Assembly: GCF_032062135.1 (NCBI RefSeq)
Contig: NC_092863.1
Coordinates: forward strand, 12,678,192-12,742,191
Length of the DNA stretch: 64,000 nt
Direction of reading: 5' to 3'
From: Pyxicephalus adspersus
Lineage: Eukaryota > Chordata > Amphibia > Anura > Pyxicephalidae
A model generated the notes under the pieces. The model was not told the origin of the DNA. It searched no databases and saw nothing but the letters and a program-made list of their open reading frames with translations. Positions 1 through 11,613 of the stretch are shown piece after piece (positions within the stretch are counted from its first letter, which is position 1; each line of letters starts with the position of its first letter). A program made the position numbers and the translations under genes.

Positions 1-55
1 CTATTGGTAATAATCGATTGCCGATCAGTGGGGTCTGGTTACAGAAGCTGCAGCC

Positions 56-84
56 ATGGAGGCTCTGTATCATCAGAGTAACAA
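56..84 (+). CDS. gosr2: gosr2 exon 1, coding part
   Basis: It encodes MEALYHQSN plus the first two bases of a Lys codon. The donor GTAAGT follows directly at 85-90. The reading phase passes two bases to exon 2, which opens with A to complete AAA. Bases 1-55 are probably 5' UTR and promoter-proximal sequence, and no TATA box is visible in them. Confidence 0.93.
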
Positions 85-3000
85 GTAAGTGTTTCTGACA
101 GGCAGGAAATGTGTTGTCAGAGGGGGAAATGGAAGAGAGATGATATAATCAGCTGTGACATGCCAGGCTGTACACATGGCACAGACCTATAAAAGGGAAT
201 GAGAAAGTTCTTATCATGGTTACAACCTAAAACATAAATGATCAGATTGGTCAAGATAAATGGTCAGGCTGGCATCTTGCTCCTCCATCATGTTGCCAGT
301 GAAGTCTAAGCTGCTTGCTTCAGTCCATTGCCTCGCTATGTATTGATGGCAGGATCAGACTGGCAAGATGGAGCTTGTACCGTCACAGCACGTGTGTCGT
401 GTTTACCATGTGCCGAAACCTCACGGCTTACATGTAATGTGTAGAGCAAGAGCCAAACCGATTGTAAGCTCTTAAGGGCAGGGTCCTCTCCTCCTCCTGT
501 TTCACTGTATTCGTCTGTAATTTGCAACCCCTATTTATTTTACAGCGCCGCTTAATATGTTGGCGCTGGATAAATACTGTTTATTAATAATAATAACCTT
601 TAGTATACTGTTAAAGAGGAACTAAACTGAAAACTGCCTAAAAAAAATACTCTTATCGGGCAGTCCGATCCATATGGAGGTGTCTTGCATCAGGTCCCAG
701 GACCGCCATCTTCTTCTTCTCTTCCTGGTCCTTTATCCTACGTCATCTGACCCAGGTGCGAAATCGAGTGACGTTGGATGGAAAAAAAACTTGCCGATGT
801 CCCTGCACATGCGTGAGGTTGGGAAATTTTTCTCGTTGCGCAAAAAAAATTCTGGGCATGATGCTCGGGCATGTGCAGAAGGAGCACCCAAGAGCCCCCC
901 GTGATGCGTGACGTAGGTAACCCCTGGAGGCTTTGCACTCCCATTTGCCTAGGCGATCAAGAATTAGGGGGTGGTGCTACACATTGCCTACCCTTTTATG
1001 TAAAGTGAAATTTCGAAGGTTAGGTACGCTTTAAGTTTGTATGATCAGGGAGGTCGATATGGCAAACGATGTCCTGTCTGAAATAATCAGTCTTACCTGC
1101 CTGATCACTACAGGTTACTGGGCATGTAGCTTTGGTTGCAAAAGATACTCGGCTATCCTGGCTTGCCTTCCCTTGAACTCCCAAATGCCAGTACAGGGGT
1201 TATTTCATCCCGGTATGGCCGATCATGGCCAAAGATCGTCTGCATCAAGAAGAGAAGAAAGATGGTGACTCCCATTGCTAGAACGCAGATAGGTGAGTCA
1301 CACGGATTCAGTTTTGCTTTATTGCATATGGTGTGAACTGAACCTAAGACAAACACCTCCCCCTTCCCCAAAATTAAAGCGTACCTAAACTCAGAATTTT
1401 TACTTTACATAGAAGGGTAGACAAGACTTTTTTTTAAAGTAAAAATTTTGTTTGTGTTTTTTTTTTTTTAAGTGCAACATTCTTTTTTTTTAAAAAAAAA
1501 ATGATCGCCTAGGCGATCGACAATGAATTGGAGTGCAGAGCCTCCCGGGATACCTACGTCACACACGGGAGGCTCTGGGTGCTCCTTTTGCGCATGCCCG
1601 AGCATCGTGGGAATGCCCAGAAAGAGCCCTTTAATCAGTAGGAAAAAAAAATGCGGATCTCACGCATGCGTAGTGAGATCAGTAAGTTTATTTCCCAATC
1701 TACATCACCTGATTTCGTGCTTGCGCAGTGTGAGATTGGTTGACGTAGGAAGAAGAATGCGGAAGAAGAGAGAAAAAGATATTAGCGCCTGGCGCCAGGC
1801 TGAAGATGGATACCAGGACGACGCAGGTCCCGGTGGAAGAAACCTTCCAACAGATAGACTGATCTGCAGGATTGGAGGTATGTTATTTTTTTTTTTTTTG
1901 GTTAACATCTAAGAAGTAAAACACTCAGATGTGACAGAAGATGATGTCATTGGACCTCAGCACAGGATCCTGGAACATATGAGGATGACAGAGCCCATGA
2001 GAGCTTTTCCAGGATCCCACGTAGATAGTCAGAGGGCAAAATCCTTTTTGCGTGTTGTAGGGGGGTAAAAGAATGATTTAAAGTGCAACAGTGTGCAACT
2101 TCCAATGGAGACACCTGTTCCAGTGACAATTGAGTATCAGGTGATCATCTCTGCCAAGGGAAAACTCTGAAAGAAACTTGTTGAATCAGGAGAATTTTCC
2201 ACTAATGTTTGATTTGTTCCATTTCCCCTACAGCTTCCACATCCTGAACAGAACAACTCTGCCACAGTCCCACCATCATCGATTTATGCTAATATTATGC
2301 ATATACTATGCAACGTTTAATAGAAAAAACATTCAAATAAATGCAATTTTGTTGACAGGGACTTTTCTATATGGTTTGGACTGATAAGTTGAATGTTGAT
2401 TGGGATTGGCCGTTCTCCAAATCAATGGTCAGGTATTTGATAGTCGCACAGTTGTGCACCAATCCAGCAGTACGAAGCTGGAGGTGGAAGCGTTGTGATC
2501 AATTATCAAACACACTTCTCTGAAAATGTGTTTAATAATGACAGGTAAAAGGGGCAAAAACTAAATATATATTATTTCCCAAGTGATTTTTAGTTATTTA
2601 AATAGAGGTCGTTTACTGGATCTATTGTAACTGGAATGCTTCTGCCATTAAGCTGATATTGCTTCTTTCTTTGCTGGGAGAGCAGTCAGTGTGGGGGATT
2701 GCAGCCACGACACAGGAACTGACTGCTCCTTTGCATCCAACAGCCATGATACTTCTAAAAATTCTGCTCAATACAGAATAGTTTCATGTCTGGCAACTCA
2801 TCTTTTACATATTTCAGTAATAATATTCATTAAGTAATACTACAATTAAATATCTATTACTATATTTTACCATTTTCATATTTATTGTGACCTTTTTTTC
2901 TCTCAGACATGTCCATGAGGTTCAGTCACAGATGGGACGCCTGGAAACATGTGACAAACAATCTGTACATCGTAAGTGTTAAAATTCCCCGATGTATATA

Positions 3001-6000
3001 GGATGTGGGAACATTAATTGCGTTTATTAAGCTCTTTCTGGCTAGCTTGACTTCTGAAGAACATCTGAAATGTAATTGATCTCACTAACATGTTAATGTT
3101 ATAGAAACAAAGTTGATAGATTTCATATGTAGCCAAAGTTTGTTTGATCTTATCAACATACATGCAGTACTTTGCTTTATTGCTCTTTTATCAGTACCTG
3201 TGTATTGTGCTACACATATCAGCTGTGATGCTGATATGAGTGATGACTCAAAGTATTCCTGGCAGCTAAAATTGAAGATGTGGCACTTTCATTCTGCTCT
3301 TTGTGTATTTGTAGCAAAAATCAGGCACCCTTTAAAAGAAACACCCCTTTTCTACACTAAGATTTGCTCTTTCATCCTATTGTTAATTTTTTAATTGGTT
3401 CATATACATCCCATGATCAGAATCCTTAGGTTCTACGGGCTTATAGCCTAAGACCCTAAGCCCACTAAGGTGGTGTGCTTGTATGCTGGATTTCCTAATG
3501 GTGCCTCAAAAACCTCTTTGTAGCACCTTGCAGCCTAACTCAGTGATGCACTTTCAAAAGTGCATTTTTTTAAATGCAGCATACAGCCATTGTAGGAAGA
3601 GGCCCTAAACGTGGGTGCCTAGGTATTCTGTACCTTTTCTTCTGTTTTCTTGTCTGTGGGGATAGATCCTCTTTAGTAGAAGAGCTAGGCTTGGGGCAGT
3701 ACTGTTATCAAGCAATTAACCTTAAGTGAGCACATTAAAGCATGTGACCTGCCACAACTTTACTCAGTAGATGCCAACTTTCAGTGTTGCAGCTTCCTCT
3801 ATTACTTAGGGGTTAGGTGAACCCGACCCAAATACCACAAATACACTCTGTGTGAAGGTACATTTTTAAAGCATTACTGGCCCTCGTCCACAGCCCTGCA
3901 ACCCAATGCAATGAAGCATACCTTATGTTACTTTGATTTATATTCTTGTAACTGCTTCCTATACAATACTTTAGATTTTTAATTTACACATATTTTGGCA
4001 AATGTATATACTGTAGGATATGGTTAAGCATTACAACATTTACAGAATCAGTTCTTTTAATCATGGTTTCTTTCCTTCAATTTCCTACCAGTTGTAGAAA
4101 ATGAAATCCAGGCAAGAATAGACCAGATCTTTAGTAACCTGGAGCGTTTGGAAATCCTGTGTAGCAAAGAGCCTCCCAGCAAAAGGCAGAATGCTAAGCT
4201 GTAAGTAAAATAGTAAACCACTGCAGTGTCTGTTATCTCTTTTCACTCCCTGATGGAAACCAGTTCATACAGCTTTTCATCATGTGGTTTCCTCTATTCC
4301 ACTAAAGGAATCCATTACTCATACAACATTTAACCTCCAGCATTGGACATTACACAATCGGGTCAAAGGTTTGTGATCACCTGACCATCAAACCTACTAT
4401 ATAGCCAAAGGTACCAAGACAGCCCTACATATGTTTGCGTTGCACTGAAGGATACTATTAAAGCCACAGCACACCAATACATTTTGAGGAAAACCTTTTA
4501 GGTTCCAACATGATTGTGCCACTGTCCATAAACACATAGATACACTACATAGGCCTGAATTTAAATGTATTGCATACCTGAGATGAATTTTAATACATAT
4601 AGTAAGCCATTTGTCTACAAACATAACCTAACCTCACCATCATCTTTTGGCTAAATGGTTTCAAGCTCCAAAAGACATAATCTTGACTGTATTTTTCATC
4701 TTGGTAGTGGTGTTCTGCCTCAGTAGGTAAATTTCCTGACATTCTGAATTGTGACAGTATATCAGAGTGTCTACCATGGTCATACAGCTAACTTCTTACA
4801 GAGAACAAGATGTCTTTGAGAATGCAGTATGTAGGTGGGTTGACAGAAGACTTGGAGTTGAGGGCAGATAGATAATCTCAAATTCATGGTGCCCAAATGA
4901 GGTCAAAGGCACTAAATCAAATGATTGCATACAATATAAGACTGAAAAATAGGGATGCAAAAGTTCTAAAGTTTGTTATATTTATTATTCATCACTAATA
5001 AATCAGGTAATATTACCTGTGAATGGATCATTTAGACCCTCACATGTTACCTTGATATGATTTACCTTTACCCTGTCGTCTACTATCACCCACATAATTC
5101 TCAAGTATGGCATTGCTTGGCATCCATTGTAATCTACATTCCGGAATGGGTTAAGAAGATAAACTCTACTGGTATGAAACGGAAGCAAATAACATTTCTT
5201 TACAAGTCTCTGCTTCCATGATCCAATTATTTTTTTATGGTTTGAAAAATGTCCCAGATCCTATCTGCTGTTATAACCTGGACTTCAAAAAGGTTCAAAA
5301 TTGACCAGAATAATAAGTTACTAAACAGAGGGGGAGGTAAGAAGTGAGAACTTGAATACTTATGTAGCTGGCATGCAAACACTAACCCCCCCCCCCCCCC
5401 CTTCGGATTCCACACACACCCCCAGGGCGGTTTTGGGAAGCTTTTAAATGAGTCAGGTCAGGAGAAGGGCTTGAAACAGGTTTCCTGTGTATGGTTCTGT
5501 GATAGCAAGTCAAGTTTCCATACTAAGCAGGTAGTTACCTCTGTTAACCCACAATGCACCAAAACAAAAGAGCATCCTGCAACAAAGTCAGATATTCTGG
5601 AAAAAATAAGGAATTTTTATTTGCCTACACATACTTCAATATTTATAAAATAATTAAAAAAATGTTGCTTTTGGCAAACAGTGAAAAATAGGTAAAGTAG
5701 TAATAATCATAATAAATTTTAGACCTTCCTGATGTCTCCTACCAAATTGACTTACTAAAGGATCAATATTAATGTCTGTTTCCAGCAGCAAAAGTCAGAA
5801 GACAACTTTCTTCCCTAAAAAACATGATAGCATTTCGCAATGGAGGCACAGAATGTTAATGCTATATCTCTCACTTTATGAGACGCATATAGTAATAACA
5901 AATGGTGTAAAGCCACAGGAAGTCTAAAGAAGAATAGCTGTCTGTATTTTTGTGCTAAAAACTTTTTAACTTGCTGTGGACATTGCTACACATGTACCGA

Positions 6001-9000
6001 ATGCATTTTTTGAAGTGTAAAAAAATCCTCCCTCACTTGCTGGCAATTCCTGACTAACAAAATGACAGCCAGGCATTGCAATGTAAATATAGCAGCTATT
6101 ATAGATATTCCTGTTTTAAAAAAAAAGATTGTGTCATGCCACGCAAGGCCTCATAGTGAAGATTGCTGGAACTGGCAGAAAGGTGAGTATTCTACCAGGT
6201 CAGGTGCACTCGGAGGGGGGTAGGGGGGGTTTAATATAAGAACAGATATATTAAAAGTATGTTCTTTAAAAGGTATTACATTGCTTGAGTACCCTTTGCA
6301 CAGACTGATAATGAGTAAATGTTAAAAGCCAACGTAGAACATGTTTAGATTCTGAGTTTATTAATGGGGTCTTTGAAATTGCACCTTTTCTTGCTGCAAC
6401 AACTGACTTTTCTTTAATTGAATAGTTATTAGGTCCTAACCCTTCTTGCATTATTTTATCTTGGCAGTCGGGTAGACCAGCTGAAATATGATGTGCAACA
6501 TCTACAGACGGCACTGAGGAATTTCCAGCATCGGCGCTATGCTAAAGAACAACAGGAGAGGGAACGTGAAGAGCTGCTGACACGGAGTTACACCACCAAT
6601 GTAAGCTTCACTCTCAACTTTTTACATTTATCTGTATATTCAACATAAAGATTGTTCCCAGCTGCTTATGGTTTTTTTTTTAATCTCATGTGTAGTCACC
6701 TTTCCTATACCTGATTGCAAATTTGTGCAGCTAAATTATAAGACAAGGAAATTTAATATTGGGGTCCCCTAAACAGGTGGGCCCAGGACAATGATCTCAT
6801 CTTTAAAATGATTACAGTGACTGGCTGCACAATCATTAAAATTTTAACATTTCTCAAAGGTCCGTTCCCAGCTTTGCTTCTTACTGCTATTTTTGAACAC
6901 CTTTGGTCCTAGCAAAATTACTCTTTTTCTTATTGGTCACAAATATTTATTTACTGGAATGCCCAAGACAAATGGGTGCACTGGTGTATATGCCTAAACC
7001 TACTGTACACGTGGTTTAGCTCTCAATCCGTGTACTAGGATTGACTGACTTTTTTGGTTTCCAGGTGAAGGTATTGGCATTAGGAAAGGTGGCCCCTTTT
7101 GGAAATTTAGGTGGTCATATATTTTACATAGCTGTAGGAAGTATGGGAACACCCCAAAGAGGGGGGTGCAGAGCCAATAGATAAAGAAGAGATTTTGCTG
7201 CTGTAAAACCTTTCCAACCAGCGTCAATATAAAACTGTACTGGGCAAACTTAAGAATATTGTACCACAGATGAGATTTTTGCTCTTGGTAATAAGATGAC
7301 TTGTTTTATTTTATCAGTAAATTAAAAATAAATTATTTATTCTTTAACATATGGTAAGGAGAAGAGGAAAAGGATGGCAGACACTCTACTTATTTGTTTC
7401 AGTGATCAAGGTTTTGGTGTTTTGTGGTGTCATATAAAGCCTTTAAATGCTTATTTTCCCAACCAATATTCCTGCAAGATTTTGGTACCATACAACCGAT
7501 AAATTTTATGTTACAGATGCACAATAGACAAATGTATGACTATAGGGCATAATCTCTAACAATACTATAAAATTGAAACCCTTAATGTTTATATAAGCAC
7601 AAATAACCAGTAAAGTCACTTGCCAATTTCTCACACAGGATTCAGAGACCTCAATACACATTGATGAGACCCTCCAATTTAACTCCTCTGTCCGTAACGC
7701 CCACCAAGGCATAGACGACCTCCTGGGGAGTGGTACCAATATACTGGAAGGGCTGAGGGACCAAAGGAAGACCTTAAAGGTGGGGAATCAGTTGGCCAAG
7801 ATGGGGCAATTGGTCTAAATGGAAATTTTAAAACAACTCAACATTTGTCAATGCATCCAGTCTGCATTTATTCTTAAAGTGAAGTGAGAGAAATGACCTC
7901 CTCTTTTAAGTCATCTGAATTTAGTTCTGAGTCATTACCTCTGAACATATTTGCGCTTGACTTTATTGGCTCCTTGATCGTTCTAGGTTAGTGTCTCAGA
8001 AAGCAATAATTGCCAAGAATTGACCAATAAACTTGCATTTTTACATGGGGGTCAGCAACTTCAGACATAACTAACTTACCTCCTAACCTACGTATAATAC
8101 CTTTTTACTCCCTCCCTCCACCCGAATAATCAAACCCTGTGTAGGCCTGCATCTTACACATCCTTTTTTTTTTTTTTTTTTTTTTTTGTTCAATGTTCAG
8201 GCTTGGTGTTTGGCCATTCAGACTCAAACACTTAAGCATGTGGTCCACACCTATTATGCCCTATACCTAGAAGCGTTAGCCTTTTTGTGTCTGCTCAAAC
8301 AAGGCAGGGGAGCATGGAGAAGGTGAGTAAGGTCCACTTTAGCAACCAAGGATTTACTAGGGTGCCAGTACTCCAGTATATGCCCCCCATAGACACTTCC
8401 TTATTCTAAGCACTTGTGGAACCCATCAACCAGCTCTTAAAACTTCAAGGATGTCAGCAAAGCCTTCCAAGACATCTGTGTGTCCATCACCTAGCTTATG
8501 CATCAAACATTACAGGTCAATAGGTCTCAAAACTGTTCAAAAAGAAAAAATCAAATCCAAAATAACCATTCTCCCTTATTGCAGCTGCCCTGTAATAATG
8601 GTGCTGGGAACTGCAAAATAGGTTTATTTCTTTTTGCTACTGAGTCAACCATTTTTTTTTCTTGTTGCTTCTTTGGTTTACTGAGGGGCATATTAGGAAC
8701 AAGAGGTTGTTGTGTGGACAACAACATAACAGGTCATTTCCCTTTGCTGTAGATATACTATAACTTGCTTTTGATTCTCCTAAACACAAAGGGTAATCTC
8801 CCAAATGGGACACATACAGCAAAAGAGAATTTAATCCATACAAAATGTTGAAAAGGTTACAATCACTTTTCTTACAGGATTATTTCAGAAGTTCTGTATT
8901 TCAGTAGGAATCCTGAGGATGTGATTTTGGATATAATGTTATCTGAAATGTAAGGAATTTCTTTTACACCTGCATGGAATTTAGCATAGTTCACACTGAT

Positions 9001-9333
9001 GAATCCAGACTACAAATTATTGGGCACATACAGAAAATTATTTTTGTTATCCCTGCTCCTTTTACCTCCATGAGATATGTGCCACACATAAATATGTTGT
9101 CTTAGTCATCATTCATATAACATGTTTTTCTTTTTACCCCCCTTTCTATTTCTGTCCTATTATCTCTTCAGGGAACGCAGAAGAAGATTCTGGATGTGGC
9201 CAACATGCTAGGTCTGTCTAACACAGTTATGCGGCTGATTGAGAAAAGGGCATTTCAAGATAAAGTCATCATGATTGGAGGCATGATTCTTACCTGTGTA
9301 GTCATGATTCTTGTCATCAAATATCTAACATGA
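56..9333 (+). CDS. gosr2: Golgi SNAP receptor complex member 2 (membrin), six-exon gene
   Basis: This is a Qb-SNARE of the cis-Golgi that pairs with syntaxin-5, Bet1 and other SNAREs for ER-to-Golgi and intra-Golgi fusion (known for the family). Six exons, 56-84, 2907-2971, 4092-4200, 6468-6600, 7639-7779 and 9172-9333, join to 639 nt, giving 212 residues and a TGA stop; human GOSR2 is also 212 residues. All introns are GT/AG. The start ATG sits in a strong context (CAGCCATGG), and the protein opens [10 protein letters not shown]. The N-terminal helical region spans about residues 1-110 and the SNARE motif about 120-185, including [21 protein letters not shown]-terminal membrane anchor covers about 191-208, leaving KYLT at the lumenal end. 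Residue 144, the site of the human G144W epilepsy variant, is Gly. No frameshift or internal stop was found. The promoter is cut off, since only 55 bases lie upstream of the ATG. Confidence 0.97.
459..598 (-). repeat. Dispersed AAT-tailed repeat, copy in gosr2 intron 1
   Basis: Reverse-orientation copy of a family whose start reads about TTTATCCAGCGCCAACATA and which is bounded by an AAT/ATT run (here 582-598). Its inner part (TTACAAGAGCTCTT-like, GACCCTGCCC-like) matches the copy at 47063-47245. Such AAT-bounded repeats resemble the 3' tails of L2/CR1-type retroelements or their SINEs. That family assignment is an inference. Confidence 0.6.
611..1034 (+). mobile_element. T2-like MITE (TTAA ends), left copy in gosr2 intron 1
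   Basis: It begins TTAAAGAGGAACTAAAC and ends GGTACGCTTTAA, giving inverted ends with TTAA at both borders. This is the pattern of the Xenopus T2 MITE group (TTAAAGGRR ends, TTAA target). It has no coding capacity. The inside carries poly(A) runs and CCTAGGCGATC, shared with the inverted copy at 1374-1902. Confidence 0.75.
1374..1902 (-). mobile_element. T2-like MITE, right copy, inverted relative to the left one
   Basis: It starts TTAAAGCGTACCTAAAC, the reverse complement of the end of the 611-1034 element, and continues through the shared blocks GCCTAGGCGATC and CCTACGTCAC and a GGGTGCTCCTT stretch in the same order. The far end near 1902 (TTAAC after a T run) is decayed, so the border is approximate. 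Confidence 0.7.
1903..2906 (+). other. gosr2: Remainder of gosr2 intron 1
   Basis: Single-copy-looking AT-rich sequence up to the exon 2 acceptor. I see no repeat, RNA gene or further exon. The 1035-1373 gap between the two MITEs likewise holds nothing I can name. Confidence 0.6.
2907..2971 (+). CDS. gosr2: gosr2 exon 2
   Basis: A pyrimidine-rich tract ends in the acceptor CAG at 2904-2906, and the donor GTAAGT starts at 2972. The exon reads [21 protein letters not shown], matching the N-terminal helix of membrin, and passes one base to exon 3. Confidence 0.95.
2972..4091 (+). other. gosr2: gosr2 intron 2
   Basis: GT/AG intron. The part at about 3470-3610 is low-complexity with short internal inverted pieces (for example CACTTTCAAAAGTGCA) and may be an old MITE. 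Nothing else was recognised. Confidence 0.7.
4092..4200 (+). CDS. gosr2: gosr2 exon 3
   Basis: The acceptor CCAG ends at 4091 and the donor GTAAGT starts at 4201. The translation contains [13 protein letters not shown] and [20 protein letters not shown], a hallmark stretch of membrin. It passes two bases to exon 4. Confidence 0.96.
4201..6467 (+). other. gosr2: gosr2 intron 3
   Basis: GT/AG intron holding a 16-base C run at 5386-5401 and a G-rich patch at about 6213-6230. No gene or clear transposon was found. Confidence 0.7.
6468..6600 (+). CDS. gosr2: gosr2 exon 4
   Basis: The acceptor GGCAG ends at 6467 and the donor GTAAGC starts at 6601. It encodes [20 protein letters not shown] followed by a charged stretch rich in Arg, Glu and Gln, ending TTN at residue 112 on a codon boundary. 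Confidence 0.96.
6601..7638 (+). other. gosr2: gosr2 intron 4
   Basis: GT/AG intron of AT-rich sequence with no recognisable repeat or RNA gene. Confidence 0.7.
7639..7779 (+). CDS. gosr2: gosr2 exon 5
   Basis: It holds 47 whole codons between the acceptor ACAG (ends 7638) and the donor GTGGGG (starts 7780). It encodes residues 113-159, the first half of the SNARE motif ([10 protein letters not shown], then [20 protein letters not shown]). Gly144 lies in the SGTN segment. Confidence 0.96.
7780..9171 (+). other. gosr2: gosr2 intron 5, with T24 run
   Basis: GT/AG intron with a T24 homopolymer at 8164-8187. That run could be the reverse-strand tail of an old retroposed sequence, but no body could be identified. 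Confidence 0.65.
9172..9333 (+). CDS. gosr2: gosr2 exon 6 with stop codon
   Basis: The acceptor TTCAG ends at 9171. It encodes residues 160-212: the second half of the SNARE motif ([31 protein letters not shown]) and the membrane anchor ([14 protein letters not shown]). The TGA stop is at 9331-9333. Confidence 0.97.
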   Translation, partial: GTQKKILDVANMLGLSNTVMRLIEKRAFQDKVIMIGGMILTCVVMILVIKYLT

Positions 9334-9725
9334 AATGGAGGTAAATTGGTCAAATCAAAGGACTGTCCCTAAGCCTAGTCTCTGTGCTGTCCCTCATCCA
9401 CTGTGAAACATCCCTGAAGCCACTAATGACAGAGAAGGAAGAGAGGCCGTTTAGAGACCAAAACAGACTTTTAACAAAGACTTTACCAGTTTCTCAAAAG
9501 AAAGTTATACATGTTCTTCTATATATTTAATACTGTCTCCTGCTCAGCTGCACATTCTGTAATAAAATTAATGGAGTACTGGAGTGTAAGCTCACTGGTG
9601 AGAGCTGTGCATGGAATATGAACTGTATGAAAGAATGTGTATTTTTTGCAAAAACGTCCTATAAGGGTGTTACACTTTCATACTAATCAATACACATGCA
9701 AATAAAATGTAAAATCATTAATGAT
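9334..9725 (+). other. gosr2: gosr2 3' UTR with two candidate poly(A) signals
   Basis: Two AATAAA hexamers follow the stop, at 9561-9566 and 9701-9706. Either would give a short 3' UTR of about 250 or 390 nt. Which one is used cannot be told from sequence alone. Confidence 0.6.
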
Positions 9726-10574
9726 ACTAGGTTTACTGTAAAGTAAATGTCAGAACAAAAATAGAAAATCAAGCATTTTTGTAACACATATGTAAATCCT
9801 CATCGGTAATCCCCTCAATGAAGCACACTCGGCTCCTCCTCCCTGTTCTGAGACAGTCTGAAAAGTGCTAGGCTATAAATCACTTTAATCCACATAAGGA
9901 TAATGACAGACAGACGTGGTGTGCAAATATATCCCCCTTTTATCAGCATATAGTACTAACTGGTGTGTGTGTGGAGTAACTGAACGTTTTCTCTAACAAA
10001 GTGTGTAGTTGCACAAAAGTTGCAGCTGGCTAGTGGTAGCTGCTTTATTTTCATTTTGGTCATGACCTAGGGGGATTTGGGTCCTTAAGAAGCAAGACTA
10101 TTTTGAAAATTTTTAGGTTCCACCACCTATAACTTACCGTTTCTAACTCTAGGCTGACAACACCCTGCCTTTTCTGTACTGAAATCTTAAAGAATTATGT
10201 CTTTTATTGAACTACTCAATCCTCCCTTTGCCCCTCATATCAATATAGAGAAAATATTTCTGTAATTCAAAAGAAGTGAGCTCAGCAGAGTTAAGATTTG
10301 CTTGATATAAGAGTTCGCACAGGACACGATAGTTCTATATTTCTGGCAGGATAAGTAAGTGTTTGTGAGCACACATATTACCAAACACTTTTAATGTTTT
10401 TTTTTTTTTACAGACTGAAAGGGAGCAAATGAGAGAAAGTTTTTTGTTAACTTTTATCTACATTTTAAGAAGAGGTTGCCTTTTCCTATAAATGTATGAT
10501 TTATAACAATTCACTCCATTTAAATACAAAATGGAGGATGATAAGTGCCTTTGCTTTTACCTTAATTCACTTGG

Positions 10575-10605
10575 ACCTCTATCTGCTTTAGAAGCAGATA
10601 GAGGT
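10575..10605. repeat. Perfect 14-bp inverted repeat, 3-base loop
   Basis: The left arm ACCTCTATCTGCTT (10575-10588) and the right arm AAGCAGATAGAGGT (10592-10605) are exact reverse complements around TAG. Confidence 0.9.
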
Positions 10606-11568
10606 GAGGGTTTAGCAGTGCAGGGGTTAAGTCCACTAGAAGCCCCTTGTAGTGTATATACATCACAGCTGTACATCTGTCAATGGATTTTTATAATAGA
10701 CCCAGAGAAAAGCACCCAAGCAAACAACATACGGGTCCAAATCAAAAGCCCTTATTTATACTTCTACAAAGCAAGTGCTAGACTGCAGAGGCTTCTGCGC
10801 TCTGTGTGTCATATCATATCAGTTCTGTCACTGGAATGTGTATAATTTTCGTGTGAGTAATGTGAACTGCTGGGGCAGTGCTATCAGCTGCATCTAAAGT
10901 GTGGCTCTACCCAAACTTAGTTTTGTACAGAGGATAGAAGGGTAAGTGTCTCCAAGTTTTTATGCTTATGGGGGACCGAGACAGCAGCAAAACTGCATTT
11001 ACTTAGCAGATCAGTTAGAACATCCACCAGATTATTACTGTCCTGACCATGCTTGCAACATTTCTTGTATTTTGTGTATAAGCAGGAAAGGAAGTAAAAT
11101 AGAAGAATCCTAATTACTTATTATATAAGGCAAAATGATGTACCCACCACCGAGTTTAACTAGAACAGTGATTGTGTGCTGTGAGTTTGTATGTGGGTTT
11201 ATAAAGTACATTCTATTTTATTTATAAGCTGAAGGAAACATGCAAAATTTCCCATGTGACAGTAATAGGTTTTAGGATTTATTAAAAACTTTCTGAGGGT
11301 GATTTCAGGATATGTTCTTGGAATAAAGTTAGTAATATTTTGTTCTCCAACAAATCAATAATTGAGGTTTTGTCAAACGGCTCCCCCTAGTGTACAATGT
11401 TAGTAACAAAATGAGAGAACTGAATTTAGATATACACATTATCAGTCATTTAATATTATTAAAGTTAAAAGACACATGTGATTGGTCTAAAGTATTTCAA
11501 GAAGGTATGTAGAAAAATAAACAGTGAACATAGATTTATATATTTATTGTGAGCAGTTCGTCCAGGCT

Positions 11569-11613
11569 GACTTGTTTTTGTATTATTAGTAATAAATAAT
11601 ACAAAAACAAGTC
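11569..11613. repeat. Perfect 19-bp inverted repeat, 7-base loop
   Basis: The left arm 11569-11587 (GACTTGTTTTTGTATTATT) and the right arm 11595-11613 are exact reverse complements around AGTAATA. It could extrude as a cruciform or form an RNA hairpin. I have no evidence that it is transcribed. Confidence 0.9.

Noticed and set aside
1523..1912. 129-residue + strand frame in gosr2 intron 1
   Set aside because: It lies wholly inside the inverted T2-like MITE, with poly(A/T) tracts in the frame.
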